A stretch of DNA of 64,000 nt from Raskinella chloraquaticus (SeqCode) (GCA_002365175.1 DEZK01000012.1:62001-126000), one strand, 5' to 3'. Numbered from the stretch's first letter, positions 8,581 to 17,617 are shown. Notes: a model not told the origin generated them from the letters alone. Program-made: numbers and translations.

Positions 8581-9744
8581 TCAATAGGCCTTGCCGCGCG
8601 CCGATACCGGCCACACCACTTCGACGACGCCGTTGCGCACCCCCACATACCAGTCATGGACGTTGCAGGTGGGATCGCAATGACCGGGCACCAGACGCAG
8701 CTTCTCGTTGATCTTGAGAACCGCCTTCGGGTCATCGATGACGCCGTGCTCGTCGGAGCATTTGATGTATTTGACATCGTCGCGCCCGAAGATGAACGGC
8801 AGGCCGGAATCAACCGACTGTGCCTTCAGCCCGGCATCGCAAATGGCTTTGTCGGCCTTGGCGTGGCTCATGACGCTGGTCAGGATGAACAGCGCGTTCT
8901 TCCACTCGCCCTGGTCGATCCGCTTGCCATCCTGGTCGAGCACACGTCCATAATCAGCATCCATGAAGGCGTAGCTGCCGCATTGCAACTCGTTATACAC
9001 CTTCGAATTGCTCTCGAAATAGTAGCTGCCGGTGCCGCCGCCGCTCACCAGCTCAGGCTTCAGGCCGACCGCTTCAAGCGCGTCAACCGATTCCCTGACC
9101 TGGGCAATCGCCGCATCGAGCTTGGCCTTGCGATCCTCGAACTTGTCGATGTGCTGCATGGCGCCCTGATAAGCCTGGATGCCTGTGAATTTGAGGTTCG
9201 GCGCAGCGTCAATAGCCTTGGCGATCGCTACGACGTCGGCGGCGGTCTTGACGCCGCAGCGCCCGGCGCCGCAATCGATCTCGACAAAACACTCAAGCGT
9301 CGTGCCATGCTTCACCGCGCCGGCCGACAGATCGGCAACGTTGGTGACATCATCGACGCAAACGATGATGCGCGAGCCGTATTTCGGCAGGCGGGCCAGA
9401 CGGTCGATCTTGGCCGGATCGCGGACCTGGTTGGAGACCAGCACATCCTTGATGCCGCCACGAGCGAAGACCTCGGCTTCCGACACTTTCTGGCAGCATA
9501 CGCCAATCGCACCGCCAAGCTTTTCCTGCAAGCGCAGCACGTCGACCGATTTGTGCATCTTGCCATGGGCGCGATGGCGCATGCCATGCGCCTTGGCGTA
9601 GTCGCCCATCTTCTTGATGTTGTGCTCCAGCGCGTCGAGATCGAGGATCAGACACGGGGTCTGAATGTCCTGTTCGCGCATGCCGGGAAGTGCCGGGACG
9701 TCAAACCCGACTTCAAGATCGTTCAGCTTGGTGATCATGTTCAT
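8581..9744 (-). CDS. bhcC: Beta-hydroxyaspartate aldolase BhcC
   Basis: PLP-dependent aldolase of the D-threonine aldolase/DSD1 family, fold-type III, 387 residues. In the cycle it condenses glycine with glyoxylate to (2R,3S)-beta-hydroxyaspartate. The Schiff-base lysine is about residue 62 in HGKMHKS. A PLP-site CGAGRCGV is near residue 158, and the C-terminal divalent-metal His and Cys lie around residues 355-360 (GHCDPTC). It is followed by bhcD and preceded by bhcB with a 20-base gap. Its family is often annotated as D-serine deaminase or D-threonine aldolase; the gene neighbours argue against that. Confidence 0.9.
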   Translation of the reverse strand: MNMITKLNDLEVGFDVPALPGMREQDIQTPCLILDLDALEHNIKKMGDYAKAHGMRHRAHGKMHKSVDVLRLQEKLGGAIGVCCQKVSEAEVFARGGIKDVLVSNQVRDPAKIDRLARLPKYGSRIIVCVDDVTNVADLSAGAVKHGTTLECFVEIDCGAGRCGVKTAADVVAIAKAIDAAPNLKFTGIQAYQGAMQHIDKFEDRKAKLDAAIAQVRESVDALEAVGLKPELVSGGGTGSYYFESNSKVYNELQCGSYAFMDADYGRVLDQDGKRIDQGEWKNALFILTSVMSHAKADKAICDAGLKAQSVDSGLPFIFGRDDVKYIKCSDEHGVIDDPKAVLKINEKLRLVPGHCDPTCNVHDWYVGVRNGVVEVVWPVSARGKAY

Positions 9745-9764
9745 GGGATTTCCTCTTTCCGTGC

Positions 9765-10712
9765 TTATTGCCAGGGCAGCTTGTCGAGGTCGACATTGCC
9801 GCCAGTGATGATGACGCCGACGCGCTTGCCGGCAAAGACGTGCTTGTTCTTGATGATGGTCGCCAGGGGAACAGCGCAGGAGGGTTCCATGACGATCTTC
9901 ATGCGCTTCCAGGTGAGCTTCATCGCCTCGATGATTTCGTCCTCCGAGGCGGTGAGAATGTCGGTCACGTGGTTGCGGACGAAGTGCCAGGTGAGTTCCT
10001 TGAGCGGCACCTTCAATCCATCGGCAATGGTATTGGGGGCATCATCGGCGATGATGTGACCGGCCTTGAAGCTGCGGTAGGCGTCATCGGCCTGCTCGGG
10101 CTCGGCAGCATAGATTTTAACCTGCGGCGCCAGCTTCGAAAGTGTCAGGCAGGTGCCCGAGACCATACCGCCACCGCCGATCGGGGCGACGACCGCGTCA
10201 AGCCCGCTGACCTGCTCGATCAGCTCCTTCGAACATGTCGCCTGTCCGGCAATGACGCGGTGATCATTATAGGGGTGGACGAATTCAGCCCCCGTTTCCT
10301 TCACGACTTCGGCAAAGACCGCTTCGCGCGAGGTCGTGGAGGGTTCGCACTCGACGACACGACCACCATAACCCTTGACCGCGTCCTTCTTTGCCTGCGG
10401 TGCGGTCCGCGGCATGACGACGGTGCAGGGAATGCCGCGACGCCCGGCGGCGTAGCTCAGGCAGGTGCCGTGATTGCCCGAGGAGTGGGTGGCAACGCCT
10501 TTTGCCGCCTGAGCGTCGGTGAGGCTGAAGACGGCATTCGAGGCGCCGCGCGCCTTGAAGGCGCCAGCCTTCTGCAGGTTCTCGCATTTGAAGAAGAGCT
10601 CGGCCCCCGTCAGCTCGTTCATCATGCGCGAGGTGAGGACAGGGGTAAGGTGGATATGCGGCTTGATGCGATCATGGGCCGCAAGGACGTCATCGAAGGT
10701 CGGGATATACAT
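9765..10712 (-). CDS. bhcB: Beta-hydroxyaspartate dehydratase BhcB
   Basis: Fold-type II PLP enzyme of 315 residues, related to serine racemase and threonine dehydratase. In the cycle it removes water from beta-hydroxyaspartate to give iminosuccinate. The PLP lysine is Lys53 in GAFKARGA. SSGNHG near residue 77 holds the cofactor carboxylate side, and the phosphate-binding loop is APIGGGGMVSG near residue 175. There is no C-terminal ACT regulatory domain, unlike biosynthetic threonine deaminase. It lies 18 bases after bhcA and 20 bases before bhcC. Confidence 0.9.
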   Translation of the reverse strand: MYIPTFDDVLAAHDRIKPHIHLTPVLTSRMMNELTGAELFFKCENLQKAGAFKARGASNAVFSLTDAQAAKGVATHSSGNHGTCLSYAAGRRGIPCTVVMPRTAPQAKKDAVKGYGGRVVECEPSTTSREAVFAEVVKETGAEFVHPYNDHRVIAGQATCSKELIEQVSGLDAVVAPIGGGGMVSGTCLTLSKLAPQVKIYAAEPEQADDAYRSFKAGHIIADDAPNTIADGLKVPLKELTWHFVRNHVTDILTASEDEIIEAMKLTWKRMKIVMEPSCAVPLATIIKNKHVFAGKRVGVIITGGNVDLDKLPWQ

Positions 10713-10730
10713 GCGCGTCTGGTTCCTTGT

Positions 10731-11921
10731 TCAGGCGGCGGCCTGGGTGGCAAGCGTGGCGGAGCTGCGGTAGGCCTGCTGGGCGGCGGCGACGCCTGAC
10801 CCCAGGCGGACAGGGAGCCCCAGATCAACCATGCACATTTCGAGCGTGGCGATTCCAGCGAGCGCCATGACATCCGTCAAGGCCCCGAGATGGCCGATTC
10901 TGAAAGCCTTGCCACCGAGTTCTCCAAGCCCCATGCCGAATGCCACATCATATTTTTGCGAGGCGTGAGTGACAATCGAGGTGGCGTCAAATCCGGCCGG
11001 TGTGCGGATGGCGCTGACCGTATCGGAATAAAGCTCTTCGCGGCGGGCACAAAGTTCCAGGCCCCAGGCATGGACAGCCGCGCGAACGCCGCTGGCAATG
11101 CGATAATGGCGGGCGAATACGTTATCAAGCCCTTCCGACAACAGCATTTCGGTTGAAAGCTTGAGCCCGTTCATGAGACCCACGGCGGGCGTGTAGGGAT
11201 AGCCATTAATGGCGTAGCCGCGCGCCATGTCGCGAATATCAAAGAAAGTCCGCGGCAATTTGGCCGATTTCACGGCTTCCATCGCCTTGGGCGAAAAAGC
11301 CAGGATGGCAAGGCCAACCGGCAGCATAAAGCCTTTTTGCGAACCGGTGATGGCGATGTCAACGCCCCATTCGGCCATGCGGAAATCCATGCAGCCGATC
11401 GAGCTGACACCGTCGACGAGCAGCAGGGCGGGATGGCCGACCGAATCGAGCGCGCGCCGCACGCTGGCGATGTCGGAGCGAACGCCCGTCGCCGTTTCAT
11501 TGTGTGTCACCAGGACGGCCTTGATTTCGTGCGCCTTGTCGGCAGCCAGCGCCTCGGCGAAGCGGTCGGCCGGCGTTCCCTCGCCCCACGGCGTCTCGAT
11601 CACATCGACAGCAAGACCGTGGCGGCGGCACATATCGATCCAGCGATGGCTGAACACGCCATAGCGCGCACTCAGAACGCGGTCGCCCGGGCTCAGCGTA
11701 TTCGAGATCGCGCACTCCCAGCCGCCCGTGCCGGACGAGGGGAAAACAAAGATCTCGGCACTGTCGCTCTTCACCACCTTTTTGACGCCGGCAAGCACCG
11801 GGCGCAGAATGTCGGCAAAATGGCGCGAGCGATGGTCAAGCGTCGGCATATCAACGGCGCGGCGCAGGACTTCCGGCATATTGGTTGGCCCGGGAATGAA
11901 GATGGGATTTTGCATGAACAT
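10731..11921 (-). CDS. bhcA: Aspartate-glyoxylate aminotransferase BhcA
   Basis: Class V (fold-type I) PLP aminotransferase of 396 residues. In the cycle it moves the amino group of L-aspartate to glyoxylate, giving glycine and oxaloacetate, the net product. The PLP lysine is about residue 196 in TGSQKGFMLP, with the preceding Asp in LLVDGVSSIG. The start at 11921 has GGAG ten bases upstream. It is the first gene of bhcABCD and is divergent from bhcR. Serine-glyoxylate aminotransferases are close relatives and would be the likely mis-annotation. Confidence 0.9.
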   Translation of the reverse strand: MFMQNPIFIPGPTNMPEVLRRAVDMPTLDHRSRHFADILRPVLAGVKKVVKSDSAEIFVFPSSGTGGWECAISNTLSPGDRVLSARYGVFSHRWIDMCRRHGLAVDVIETPWGEGTPADRFAEALAADKAHEIKAVLVTHNETATGVRSDIASVRRALDSVGHPALLLVDGVSSIGCMDFRMAEWGVDIAITGSQKGFMLPVGLAILAFSPKAMEAVKSAKLPRTFFDIRDMARGYAINGYPYTPAVGLMNGLKLSTEMLLSEGLDNVFARHYRIASGVRAAVHAWGLELCARREELYSDTVSAIRTPAGFDATSIVTHASQKYDVAFGMGLGELGGKAFRIGHLGALTDVMALAGIATLEMCMVDLGLPVRLGSGVAAAQQAYRSSATLATQAAA

Positions 11922-12118
11922 CAGAGCGTCTCTCCATTTGTTGGTCGCAAGTTAGCAGGCATCGATCGGCTGCGATATATTTTTGAAAAAATTTTTCATT
12001 TTTTTTCTCATGTATTAAAAGTATATATATTACATGGGCTTGGATTTTTTCACAGCGGTATACAGCCGGCCTCCGGTGCGCTAGCCTGAAGCCGGCGCGC
12101 AACGCAGGCGGAACAGCG
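11922..12118. promoter_or_regulatory. Divergent bhcA/bhcR control region with an AT-rich inverted repeat
   Basis: This 197-base gap separates the divergent bhcA and bhcR starts, so both promoters must lie here. It is far more AT-rich than its surroundings between about 11975 and 12060. An inverted repeat CATGTA, 16 bases, TACATG spans 12009-12036 and encloses alternating TA. IclR-type BhcR is known in Paracoccus to bind the equivalent region and respond to glyoxylate; that this repeat is the operator is my inference. Confidence 0.5.
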
Positions 12119-12934
12119 ATGACGAGCGAAAACCGACGACGCGGACGCCCCCGGCAGAGCGCCGGGCATGCGCAGCAACCCTCCATTCAAGCCCTTGATC
12201 GAGCAATTGACGTGCTGGCTGTCGTCGCTGCCCATGACGGCGTCACCCTGTCGCAAATCGCGTCCGAGCTTGGGCAGTCTGTCGCGACGATGCATCGCGT
12301 GATCAATTCGCTCGAACAGCGCGCCATGATCGAACTCAGCAGGGACAGCCAGGAATGGCATATCGGGCCGGAAGCGTTTCGCCTCGGATCAGCGTTCCTG
12401 CGGCGAAGCAATGTCATCGAGCGCAGCCGCCCGGTGATGCGCCAGCTGACGGCGGAAATGGGGGAAACGTCGAATCTCGGTATCGAGTGGGAAGGAAATG
12501 TGCTGTTCGTCAGCCAGATCGAGACGCATCAGTTCATCCGCGCTTTTTTTCGCCCCGGCACCGTTTCGCCATTTCATGCCTCGGGAATCGGCAAAGCATT
12601 GCTGAGCATGTACGATCTGCCGCGCACGCGGGCCGTTCTGCAGCAATCAGGCTTCGAGGCATTCACCGCCAACACGATATTGACTGCCGATGCGCTGCTG
12701 GTCGAGCTCGACATCATCCGGCGCAAGGGCTTTGCGGTCGATAACGAGGAACGCGCCAAGGGCATGCGCTGTATCGCTGCGCCCATCCTCAACGGTTTCG
12801 GCGAGCCGGTGGCAGGCCTGTCGATTTCAGGCCCGACCGAACGCCTTCCCGATGCCCATATCGATACCATCGGCGGCAAGGTGAAGGAGGCTGCCCAGCA
12901 GATTTCATCATTGCTTGGCTTGCTGAAGGGATAG
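12119..12934 (+). CDS. bhcR: IclR-family regulator BhcR of the beta-hydroxyaspartate cycle
   Basis: Transcription factor of 271 residues. A basic N-terminal arm (RRRGRPRQS) precedes a winged helix-turn-helix (about residues 25-85, with LSQIASELGQSVATMHRVI). The IclR effector domain follows (about 95-270), with SPFHASGIGKALLS and the FAVDNEERAKGMRCIAAPI block. In Paracoccus the divergent bhcR gene controls bhcABCD and senses glyoxylate. Its place and orientation here are the same. Confidence 0.9.
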   Translation: MTSENRRRGRPRQSAGHAQQPSIQALDRAIDVLAVVAAHDGVTLSQIASELGQSVATMHRVINSLEQRAMIELSRDSQEWHIGPEAFRLGSAFLRRSNVIERSRPVMRQLTAEMGETSNLGIEWEGNVLFVSQIETHQFIRAFFRPGTVSPFHASGIGKALLSMYDLPRTRAVLQQSGFEAFTANTILTADALLVELDIIRRKGFAVDNEERAKGMRCIAAPILNGFGEPVAGLSISGPTERLPDAHIDTIGGKVKEAAQQISSLLGLLKG

Positions 12935-13003
12935 GGTTTCGTTTTTATTACGGCCGGCGTTGATGCTGCCACGACGCTGCGTGAGGCAAACGGCAGCGGG
13001 CGG

Positions 13004-13870
13004 CTAGCCGCTGAGTGCCGCCGCATCGCTCTCGCGGTCCTTGTGCTCAGGCACGATGCCGCCCAATGACTGGGTAATCGCCACGGCAACCTGCGCCACG
13101 ATATGTCCCAGGCGATGAAACCGCTCATCGGATATACGGGCAGCCGGAGCGGAGAGTGAAATCGCGCATAACGGCTCACCATCGCTGTTGAAGACGGCAG
13201 AGGCAACACAACGCAATCCCGGATTGGCCTCCTCATCATCAAGCGCATAGCCATCCTGGCGAATCCGATGGAGCGCTGCAAAGAGGTCATCGGCCCGCAC
13301 GATTGATTTTGGCGTCAGGCGACGCAGACCGAACGTCTTGACGATATGGCCGATATCGGGCGTTGCGTAATGGGCCATGATGGCCTTGCCAAGGCCAGAC
13401 GACGTCATCGGGATGCGCCCGCCCGGACGCGTGATGGCGCGGACGATCTCGCGGCTTTCGACCTGGTGGAGAATGACCACTTCGCCCGCCTCGGCAATCC
13501 CCAGATTGATGGTCTCGCGCGTCTTGTCGCGCAATGCTCGCAGGAAAGGCAGGGCAGCGCCGATGAAATTGTTGCGCCGGGCAAAGGAGGCGCCAACGCT
13601 ATGGGCCTGTCGACCGATACGCCAGGCACTTTCAGCCGCATCGAACATAACAAAACGGCGCTCTTCCATCGTCGTCAGGATGCGGTGCACCGTTGATGCG
13701 GACAGGCCGCTGCGCTCGGTGATTTCCGACAGGCTCATCCCTGCCTCAGCCTCGGCGATGACTTCAAGTATCCGCAGGGCGCGATCAACCGCCTGAACCG
13801 CGCCCTTGGACTGCGGCTCCCGCGCTTCACGCAGTGGCTTTCGCCGCAAAGGGCCGGATGCCTTTTTCAT
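13004..13870 (-). CDS. Second IclR-family transcriptional regulator
   Basis: Regulator of 288 residues with the same plan as BhcR: a lysine/arginine-rich N-terminus, a winged HTH (about residues 28-85, MSLSEITERSGLSASTVHRIL), then the IclR effector domain with MTSSGLGKAIMAHY and ALDDEEANPGLRCVASAVF. It faces bhcR tail to tail with 69 bases between. It has no metabolic gene directly downstream, since the next gene on its strand lies upstream of it. Its target is unknown; a second control layer on C2 metabolism is possible but unproved. Confidence 0.85.
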   Translation of the reverse strand: MKKASGPLRRKPLREAREPQSKGAVQAVDRALRILEVIAEAEAGMSLSEITERSGLSASTVHRILTTMEERRFVMFDAAESAWRIGRQAHSVGASFARRNNFIGAALPFLRALRDKTRETINLGIAEAGEVVILHQVESREIVRAITRPGGRIPMTSSGLGKAIMAHYATPDIGHIVKTFGLRRLTPKSIVRADDLFAALHRIRQDGYALDDEEANPGLRCVASAVFNSDGEPLCAISLSAPAARISDERFHRLGHIVAQVAVAITQSLGGIVPEHKDRESDAAALSG

Positions 13871-13970
13871 GCCTTCCTCCGATGATCGGCCCCAGCTGTC
13901 ACGATGGGCGGATCGACGACGCGCGCCAACTAATAATCCGCCACCTCACCGGGGAACTGCAAGCCCCGCG

Positions 13971-15467
13971 CTAGCGCCGAAGCGCGGATGATGCGCCTGA
14001 CGTCATTGATACCCAACCGGCGGCATCGATGATTTCGAACCTGTCGGTGAGGTTAAGCGTATGCACGCCGTCGCACGCCGCCCCGGCAGGCGGGCCAAGA
14101 TGAGCCATGACTGTCTGCTCCAGGCCCGATCGGCTGACCGCGTCGATACGGCATAAGGTGAGCCCGCTGCCATAGCCCGACAGGCAATCCTGGGCCGGGC
14201 GCCACAATGCTCCGTTGCGGCGGACCACCGCGCCGCCCGGGCGCGCACACCGGGCATCGATCATGAATGCCTCCTCCCCGCAGGCCCGCCACGGCCCGAG
14301 ACGGCTGTCGCTTTCAAACAAGGCAAGCGTATCCCAGGCCGAATCACCGAAACGATGGTCAGCCGCCGTCATCCACCACCGGTCATTCATGCGAAACGGC
14401 GTCGCATCAGACAGGTGCCGTCCGGCGATGAGCGTTCTGTCGAGGACCCAGCGATCGGGGAAGGGGTCGGCACGATAAAGTTCAAGAGCGCCGTTTGCGG
14501 CATTCTCCGGCATCATCCAGAACTGGCCGCTCTTGCCAAAGACATACGGGTAGGAGAGATGCGTGCCGCAGTCGAGAACCGGGCGGGGTCTTGTCGCCCG
14601 GCCCTGGTCGTCCAGCGTGAAGACGCTGATGATGCCGGAGCGCGTTGCATAGGGAAATTCTTCACAGAACACATAGGTCGTTCCCTGGTGCTCGAAGGGA
14701 AACGGATCGGCGAAATACCGTTGCCGATCATCATCAAGCCACGTCCAGTGCGAGGCCGGGGGCATGCGCAGCGTGTCATAGAGGCTCCCGCCTGACTCAA
14801 TCCGGCGCCAGCCGATGCGCCAATGACCGTCATGAGCGACGAGCTTTCTCAGGCGCCGGGCAATCCGCGCGGTCAGGGTGCGAGAGATGAAGGTCAATGG
14901 CGAACCGGAACGATGCTCGGGCGATTTGCGCGCCACGCCCCTCCGTATTGACCCGTCGCGGGCCACCGCCCTGATGAGGTGAACGAGGCGCTGAGCGATG
15001 GCATGACGACCTGCTGACAGCGACCACGGGTGCTCAAGGGCTGGCAGCGCATCAGCCAGGATATGCATATCACCCCCGGTCAAGCTGACGAGCTGAAGCC
15101 GGGGAGCGCGTTCATCAAACAGCGCCGCGTCGCGCGCATTCTCGCCCGCCAGCCCGTCGAAAAGGGGAATGACGCTACCCGCCTCAGGATGGTCGCCCCC
15201 GCTCAGATCGAAAACGATGTCCGGCCTGTCCTGCGCCACCTGCTCGATGATGTCGTGAGGCTCACTCTTGCAGCTGACGAGGGGACGCCGATGACGGCGG
15301 CCAAGCAGCCGTTCCAAATCCTCAACAAGCGCCATACCCGGCAATGTCGACCTGCCCTGTCGCCATGACACAACGACGTGATGCGTGTCGTTGCGCAGCA
15401 TCTTGATCAAATCGTCATGCCAGCCCTGAAAATCATCACGCGGAAGCAGCAAAGAAATGAACGCCAT
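13971..15467 (-). CDS. GINT1-like beta-propeller protein with a degenerate formyltransferase-like N-terminus
   Basis: Protein of 498 residues. The C-terminal half resembles the five-bladed GH43-like domain found at the N-terminus of plant glucosamine inositolphosphorylceramide transferase 1: WTWLDDDRQRYFADPFPFEH, FCEEFPYATRSGIISVF, SYPYVFGKSGQFWMMPENAA and SDATPFRMNDRWWMTAAD recur as blades. The first 170 residues resemble a degraded formyltransferase fold (PDIVFDLSGGD). The start at ATG 15467 has GGTGAG upstream; a GTG at 15494 is the alternative. It is divergent from a GT4 glycosyltransferase, which suggests a role in surface glycan building. Enzymatic activity is unknown. Confidence 0.65.
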   Translation of the reverse strand: MAFISLLLPRDDFQGWHDDLIKMLRNDTHHVVVSWRQGRSTLPGMALVEDLERLLGRRHRRPLVSCKSEPHDIIEQVAQDRPDIVFDLSGGDHPEAGSVIPLFDGLAGENARDAALFDERAPRLQLVSLTGGDMHILADALPALEHPWSLSAGRHAIAQRLVHLIRAVARDGSIRRGVARKSPEHRSGSPLTFISRTLTARIARRLRKLVAHDGHWRIGWRRIESGGSLYDTLRMPPASHWTWLDDDRQRYFADPFPFEHQGTTYVFCEEFPYATRSGIISVFTLDDQGRATRPRPVLDCGTHLSYPYVFGKSGQFWMMPENAANGALELYRADPFPDRWVLDRTLIAGRHLSDATPFRMNDRWWMTAADHRFGDSAWDTLALFESDSRLGPWRACGEEAFMIDARCARPGGAVVRRNGALWRPAQDCLSGYGSGLTLCRIDAVSRSGLEQTVMAHLGPPAGAACDGVHTLNLTDRFEIIDAAGWVSMTSGASSALRR

Positions 15468-15567
15468 CGTTTTGATCTCACCGTCAGCGTCCACAACAGC
15501 GCGTCGGGATTAAATTTTTAACAAGCCGCGATATAGATTAGCCTGCTTTCGACGTAAGGGTGTCTTT

Positions 15568-16653
15568 TTGGCTCAAAGATCTCTCCTTTTCTACACGCAT
15601 GCGCTGGTTGGCGGCGGGGCTGAACGCGTATGGGCGCGACTGGCCTCAGGTTTCGCCGCCCGCGGCGACAAAGTGACCTTTGTTGTCGATTTCCATGCCG
15701 AAGAGAATCTGCGTTTTCTCAGCAACGACGTGCGGCTGATCATATTGCCACGTCGTCACCCGCTGGCAACCGAAGGTCTTGCCCATCTGCTCAAAAGCAC
15801 GGCGCCCGACGTCGTCTTGTCGGCGATCAGCATTTCGAATTTGAAATTGACGTTTGCGAGCTGGTGGGCCGGATGCGCCAGACGGGCGATTCTGTCCTAT
15901 CATGGGTTTTATGAAAACGAGCCGCAATTTCTCAGCCGGCTCGGCTATCAATTCTCCCGCCATATGGTGGCCTCGACCGGGGCAACGATTGCGGTGTCGG
16001 ATAGTCTGCGCGGCGACATGATCGCCCGTTTCAAGGTCGATCCGCAGAAACTGACGACAATTTATAATCCGGCGGCGATTGATCCCTTCCCCGCCCCCGT
16101 TACTGCAGCAGAGCTTGCCGCAAGGCCGCCTCATGTGGTGGCCATCGGCCGGATGGTCCCGGACAAGGATTTCAGCTTTATGGTGCGCTCCTTTGCGCGC
16201 ACCAAAACGCCAGATGCGCAACTGACCATTTTTGGCGAAGGGCCCGAGCGCCAGAACGTGAGAGCGCTGTCACATCAGCTGGGGATTGCTGATCGCGTCC
16301 ACCTTCCCGGGTTTTCGCGCCAAGTCTATCAGACATTGGCGGCAGCCAAATGCTTCGCACTTGCTTCCATGCATGAAACCTTCAGCCTGGCTCTCGTGGA
16401 GGCGATGTCGTTTGGACTTCCCGCCGTGGTGACGAGGAGCGGCGGCCCGCCTGAAGTTCTGGGTTCGCCGGATTTGGGCCGGATCATCGAAATTGGTGAC
16501 ATCGATGGCTATGCGAGCGCGCTGGATGAGCAGCTTGCCAACCCTGGCGATCCGGCGCCCCGGCAGGCAAGGGCCCGGCAATTCTCGCTTGAAGCGGCCC
16601 TTGATCATTATGACACGCTGATTGACCGGGTGATCGCCCGGGCTGCGGGCTGA
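15568..16653 (+). CDS. Glycosyltransferase family 4 (GT-B)
   Basis: Protein of 361 residues with a GT-B fold. The N-terminal domain opens with the glycine-rich loop THALVGGGAERV that contacts the donor and acceptor. The C-terminal domain has VAIGRMVPDKDFSFMVRSFA (about residues 191-210), FGEGPERQNV, and the E-x7-E signature of family 4 (ETFSLALVEAMSFGLP). The sugar and acceptor cannot be read from sequence. Translation starts at TTG 15568 after a TAAGGG site; no ATG fits. It is divergent from the propeller protein. Confidence 0.85.
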   Translation: MAQRSLLFYTHALVGGGAERVWARLASGFAARGDKVTFVVDFHAEENLRFLSNDVRLIILPRRHPLATEGLAHLLKSTAPDVVLSAISISNLKLTFASWWAGCARRAILSYHGFYENEPQFLSRLGYQFSRHMVASTGATIAVSDSLRGDMIARFKVDPQKLTTIYNPAAIDPFPAPVTAAELAARPPHVVAIGRMVPDKDFSFMVRSFARTKTPDAQLTIFGEGPERQNVRALSHQLGIADRVHLPGFSRQVYQTLAAAKCFALASMHETFSLALVEAMSFGLPAVVTRSGGPPEVLGSPDLGRIIEIGDIDGYASALDEQLANPGDPAPRQARARQFSLEAALDHYDTLIDRVIARAAG

Positions 16654-16674
16654 CAGCGCCGATCAGCAGCAAAT

Positions 16675-16694
16675 AGCGATCCTCGCTCTTTTTT
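16675..16694 (+). terminator. Possible rho-independent terminator after the GT4 gene
   Basis: AGCGA and TCGCT form a five-pair stem with a three-base loop, followed by CTTTTTT. It lies 21 bases after the glycosyltransferase stop. The T-run is good but the stem is short, so the call is tentative. Confidence 0.4.
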
Positions 16695-16750
16695 GCTTGC
16701 GGTGTTTCGCTTGCTCTTGGACGATCGCCATCGTCGGACATGGAGGGCGT

Positions 16751-17617
16751 ATGAATTTCAGCGACCTGCTCGAACGTCACACCATCAATTCCAAGGCAGT
16801 GCTGGTGCTTCGGCATCGACCCGTCGAACCAAACCTTCGGCGCGTGATCCTTTGGCTCGCTGGAGCACAGCCAAGCGTCTTCAACGCCTACCAGCAGACG
16901 CAGGGGCGGCAGGTGGAAGCTGCCATGCAACGCTCGGCGCATGTGGCCTCCTTCATCGGGCACGAAACGGGCAAAGCCGTTTTCGCCGGTCTTTTCGAAA
17001 GGCGCGGCGCTCGGGCGCTGACCAAATCCGACTACTGGGCTATTCCAGCTCATCAGAGCTTGAGAGATTTGGGCATGCGCGGCTGGGTCGAAGAGCGCGA
17101 GAACCTGCTGTGGTTCGACTTGGTGTTGACCGCCTTCTATTCCGATTGGATCGGCAAGCTGGTTGTGGATTGGCCGGGTGGTGAACGCTCTTGGTGGCGC
17201 TGGGCGGACAGGAACACATTCCGGGTTCGTTCGGTTGCAGAAGACAGCTTGTTCGAGCAGGCCGTGCCGCCATGGGAGACGATCCGCCTCTCCATGAGCG
17301 AACTGCACGTGCTGCCGAAGTCGTGGCGCGAAGCGCTGAAGCATTGGCGCGGTGTCTATTTCATCCTCGATCGCAGCGATGGCAAGGGCTATGTCGGCTC
17401 CGCTTATGGCTCCGATAATCTGTTCGGACGATGGCTGAGCTATGCCAGCACAGGCCATGGAGGCAACGTCGAATTGCGAGGGCGTGTGCCAGAAAATTTC
17501 AGCTTTTCGATCCTCCAACGGCTGTCACCTGACCTTGAAGCCTCCAATGTCGTTCGCATTGAAAGCTGGTGGAAAGACCGGCTTCACACGCGCGAATTTG
17601 GCCTGAACCGCAACTGA
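16751..17617 (+). CDS. GIY-YIG domain protein
   Basis: Protein of 288 residues. The N-terminal two-thirds is a conserved domain of unknown role. The C-terminal part (about 205-285) reads as a GIY-YIG nuclease core: GVYFILDR followed by GYVGSAYG, an Arg in LFGRWLSYA, and the late glutamate in VVRIESWWKDRL with an Asn in the final FGLNRN. The family is scattered and often sits in accessory DNA. GGAGG lies five bases before the ATG. It lies between a glycosyltransferase and tRNA-Phe, a typical landing site. Whether it cuts DNA is untested. Confidence 0.78.
   Translation: MNFSDLLERHTINSKAVLVLRHRPVEPNLRRVILWLAGAQPSVFNAYQQTQGRQVEAAMQRSAHVASFIGHETGKAVFAGLFERRGARALTKSDYWAIPAHQSLRDLGMRGWVEERENLLWFDLVLTAFYSDWIGKLVVDWPGGERSWWRWADRNTFRVRSVAEDSLFEQAVPPWETIRLSMSELHVLPKSWREALKHWRGVYFILDRSDGKGYVGSAYGSDNLFGRWLSYASTGHGGNVELRGRVPENFSFSILQRLSPDLEASNVVRIESWWKDRLHTREFGLNRN

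Noticed and set aside
8656..10059. Plus-strand 467-codon open frame across bhcC and bhcB
   Set aside because: It is the shadow of two clear PLP enzymes and has no family motif.
16484..17518. Minus-strand open frame across the GT4 end and the GIY-YIG gene
   Set aside because: No motifs; the plus-strand genes have ribosome sites and family text.
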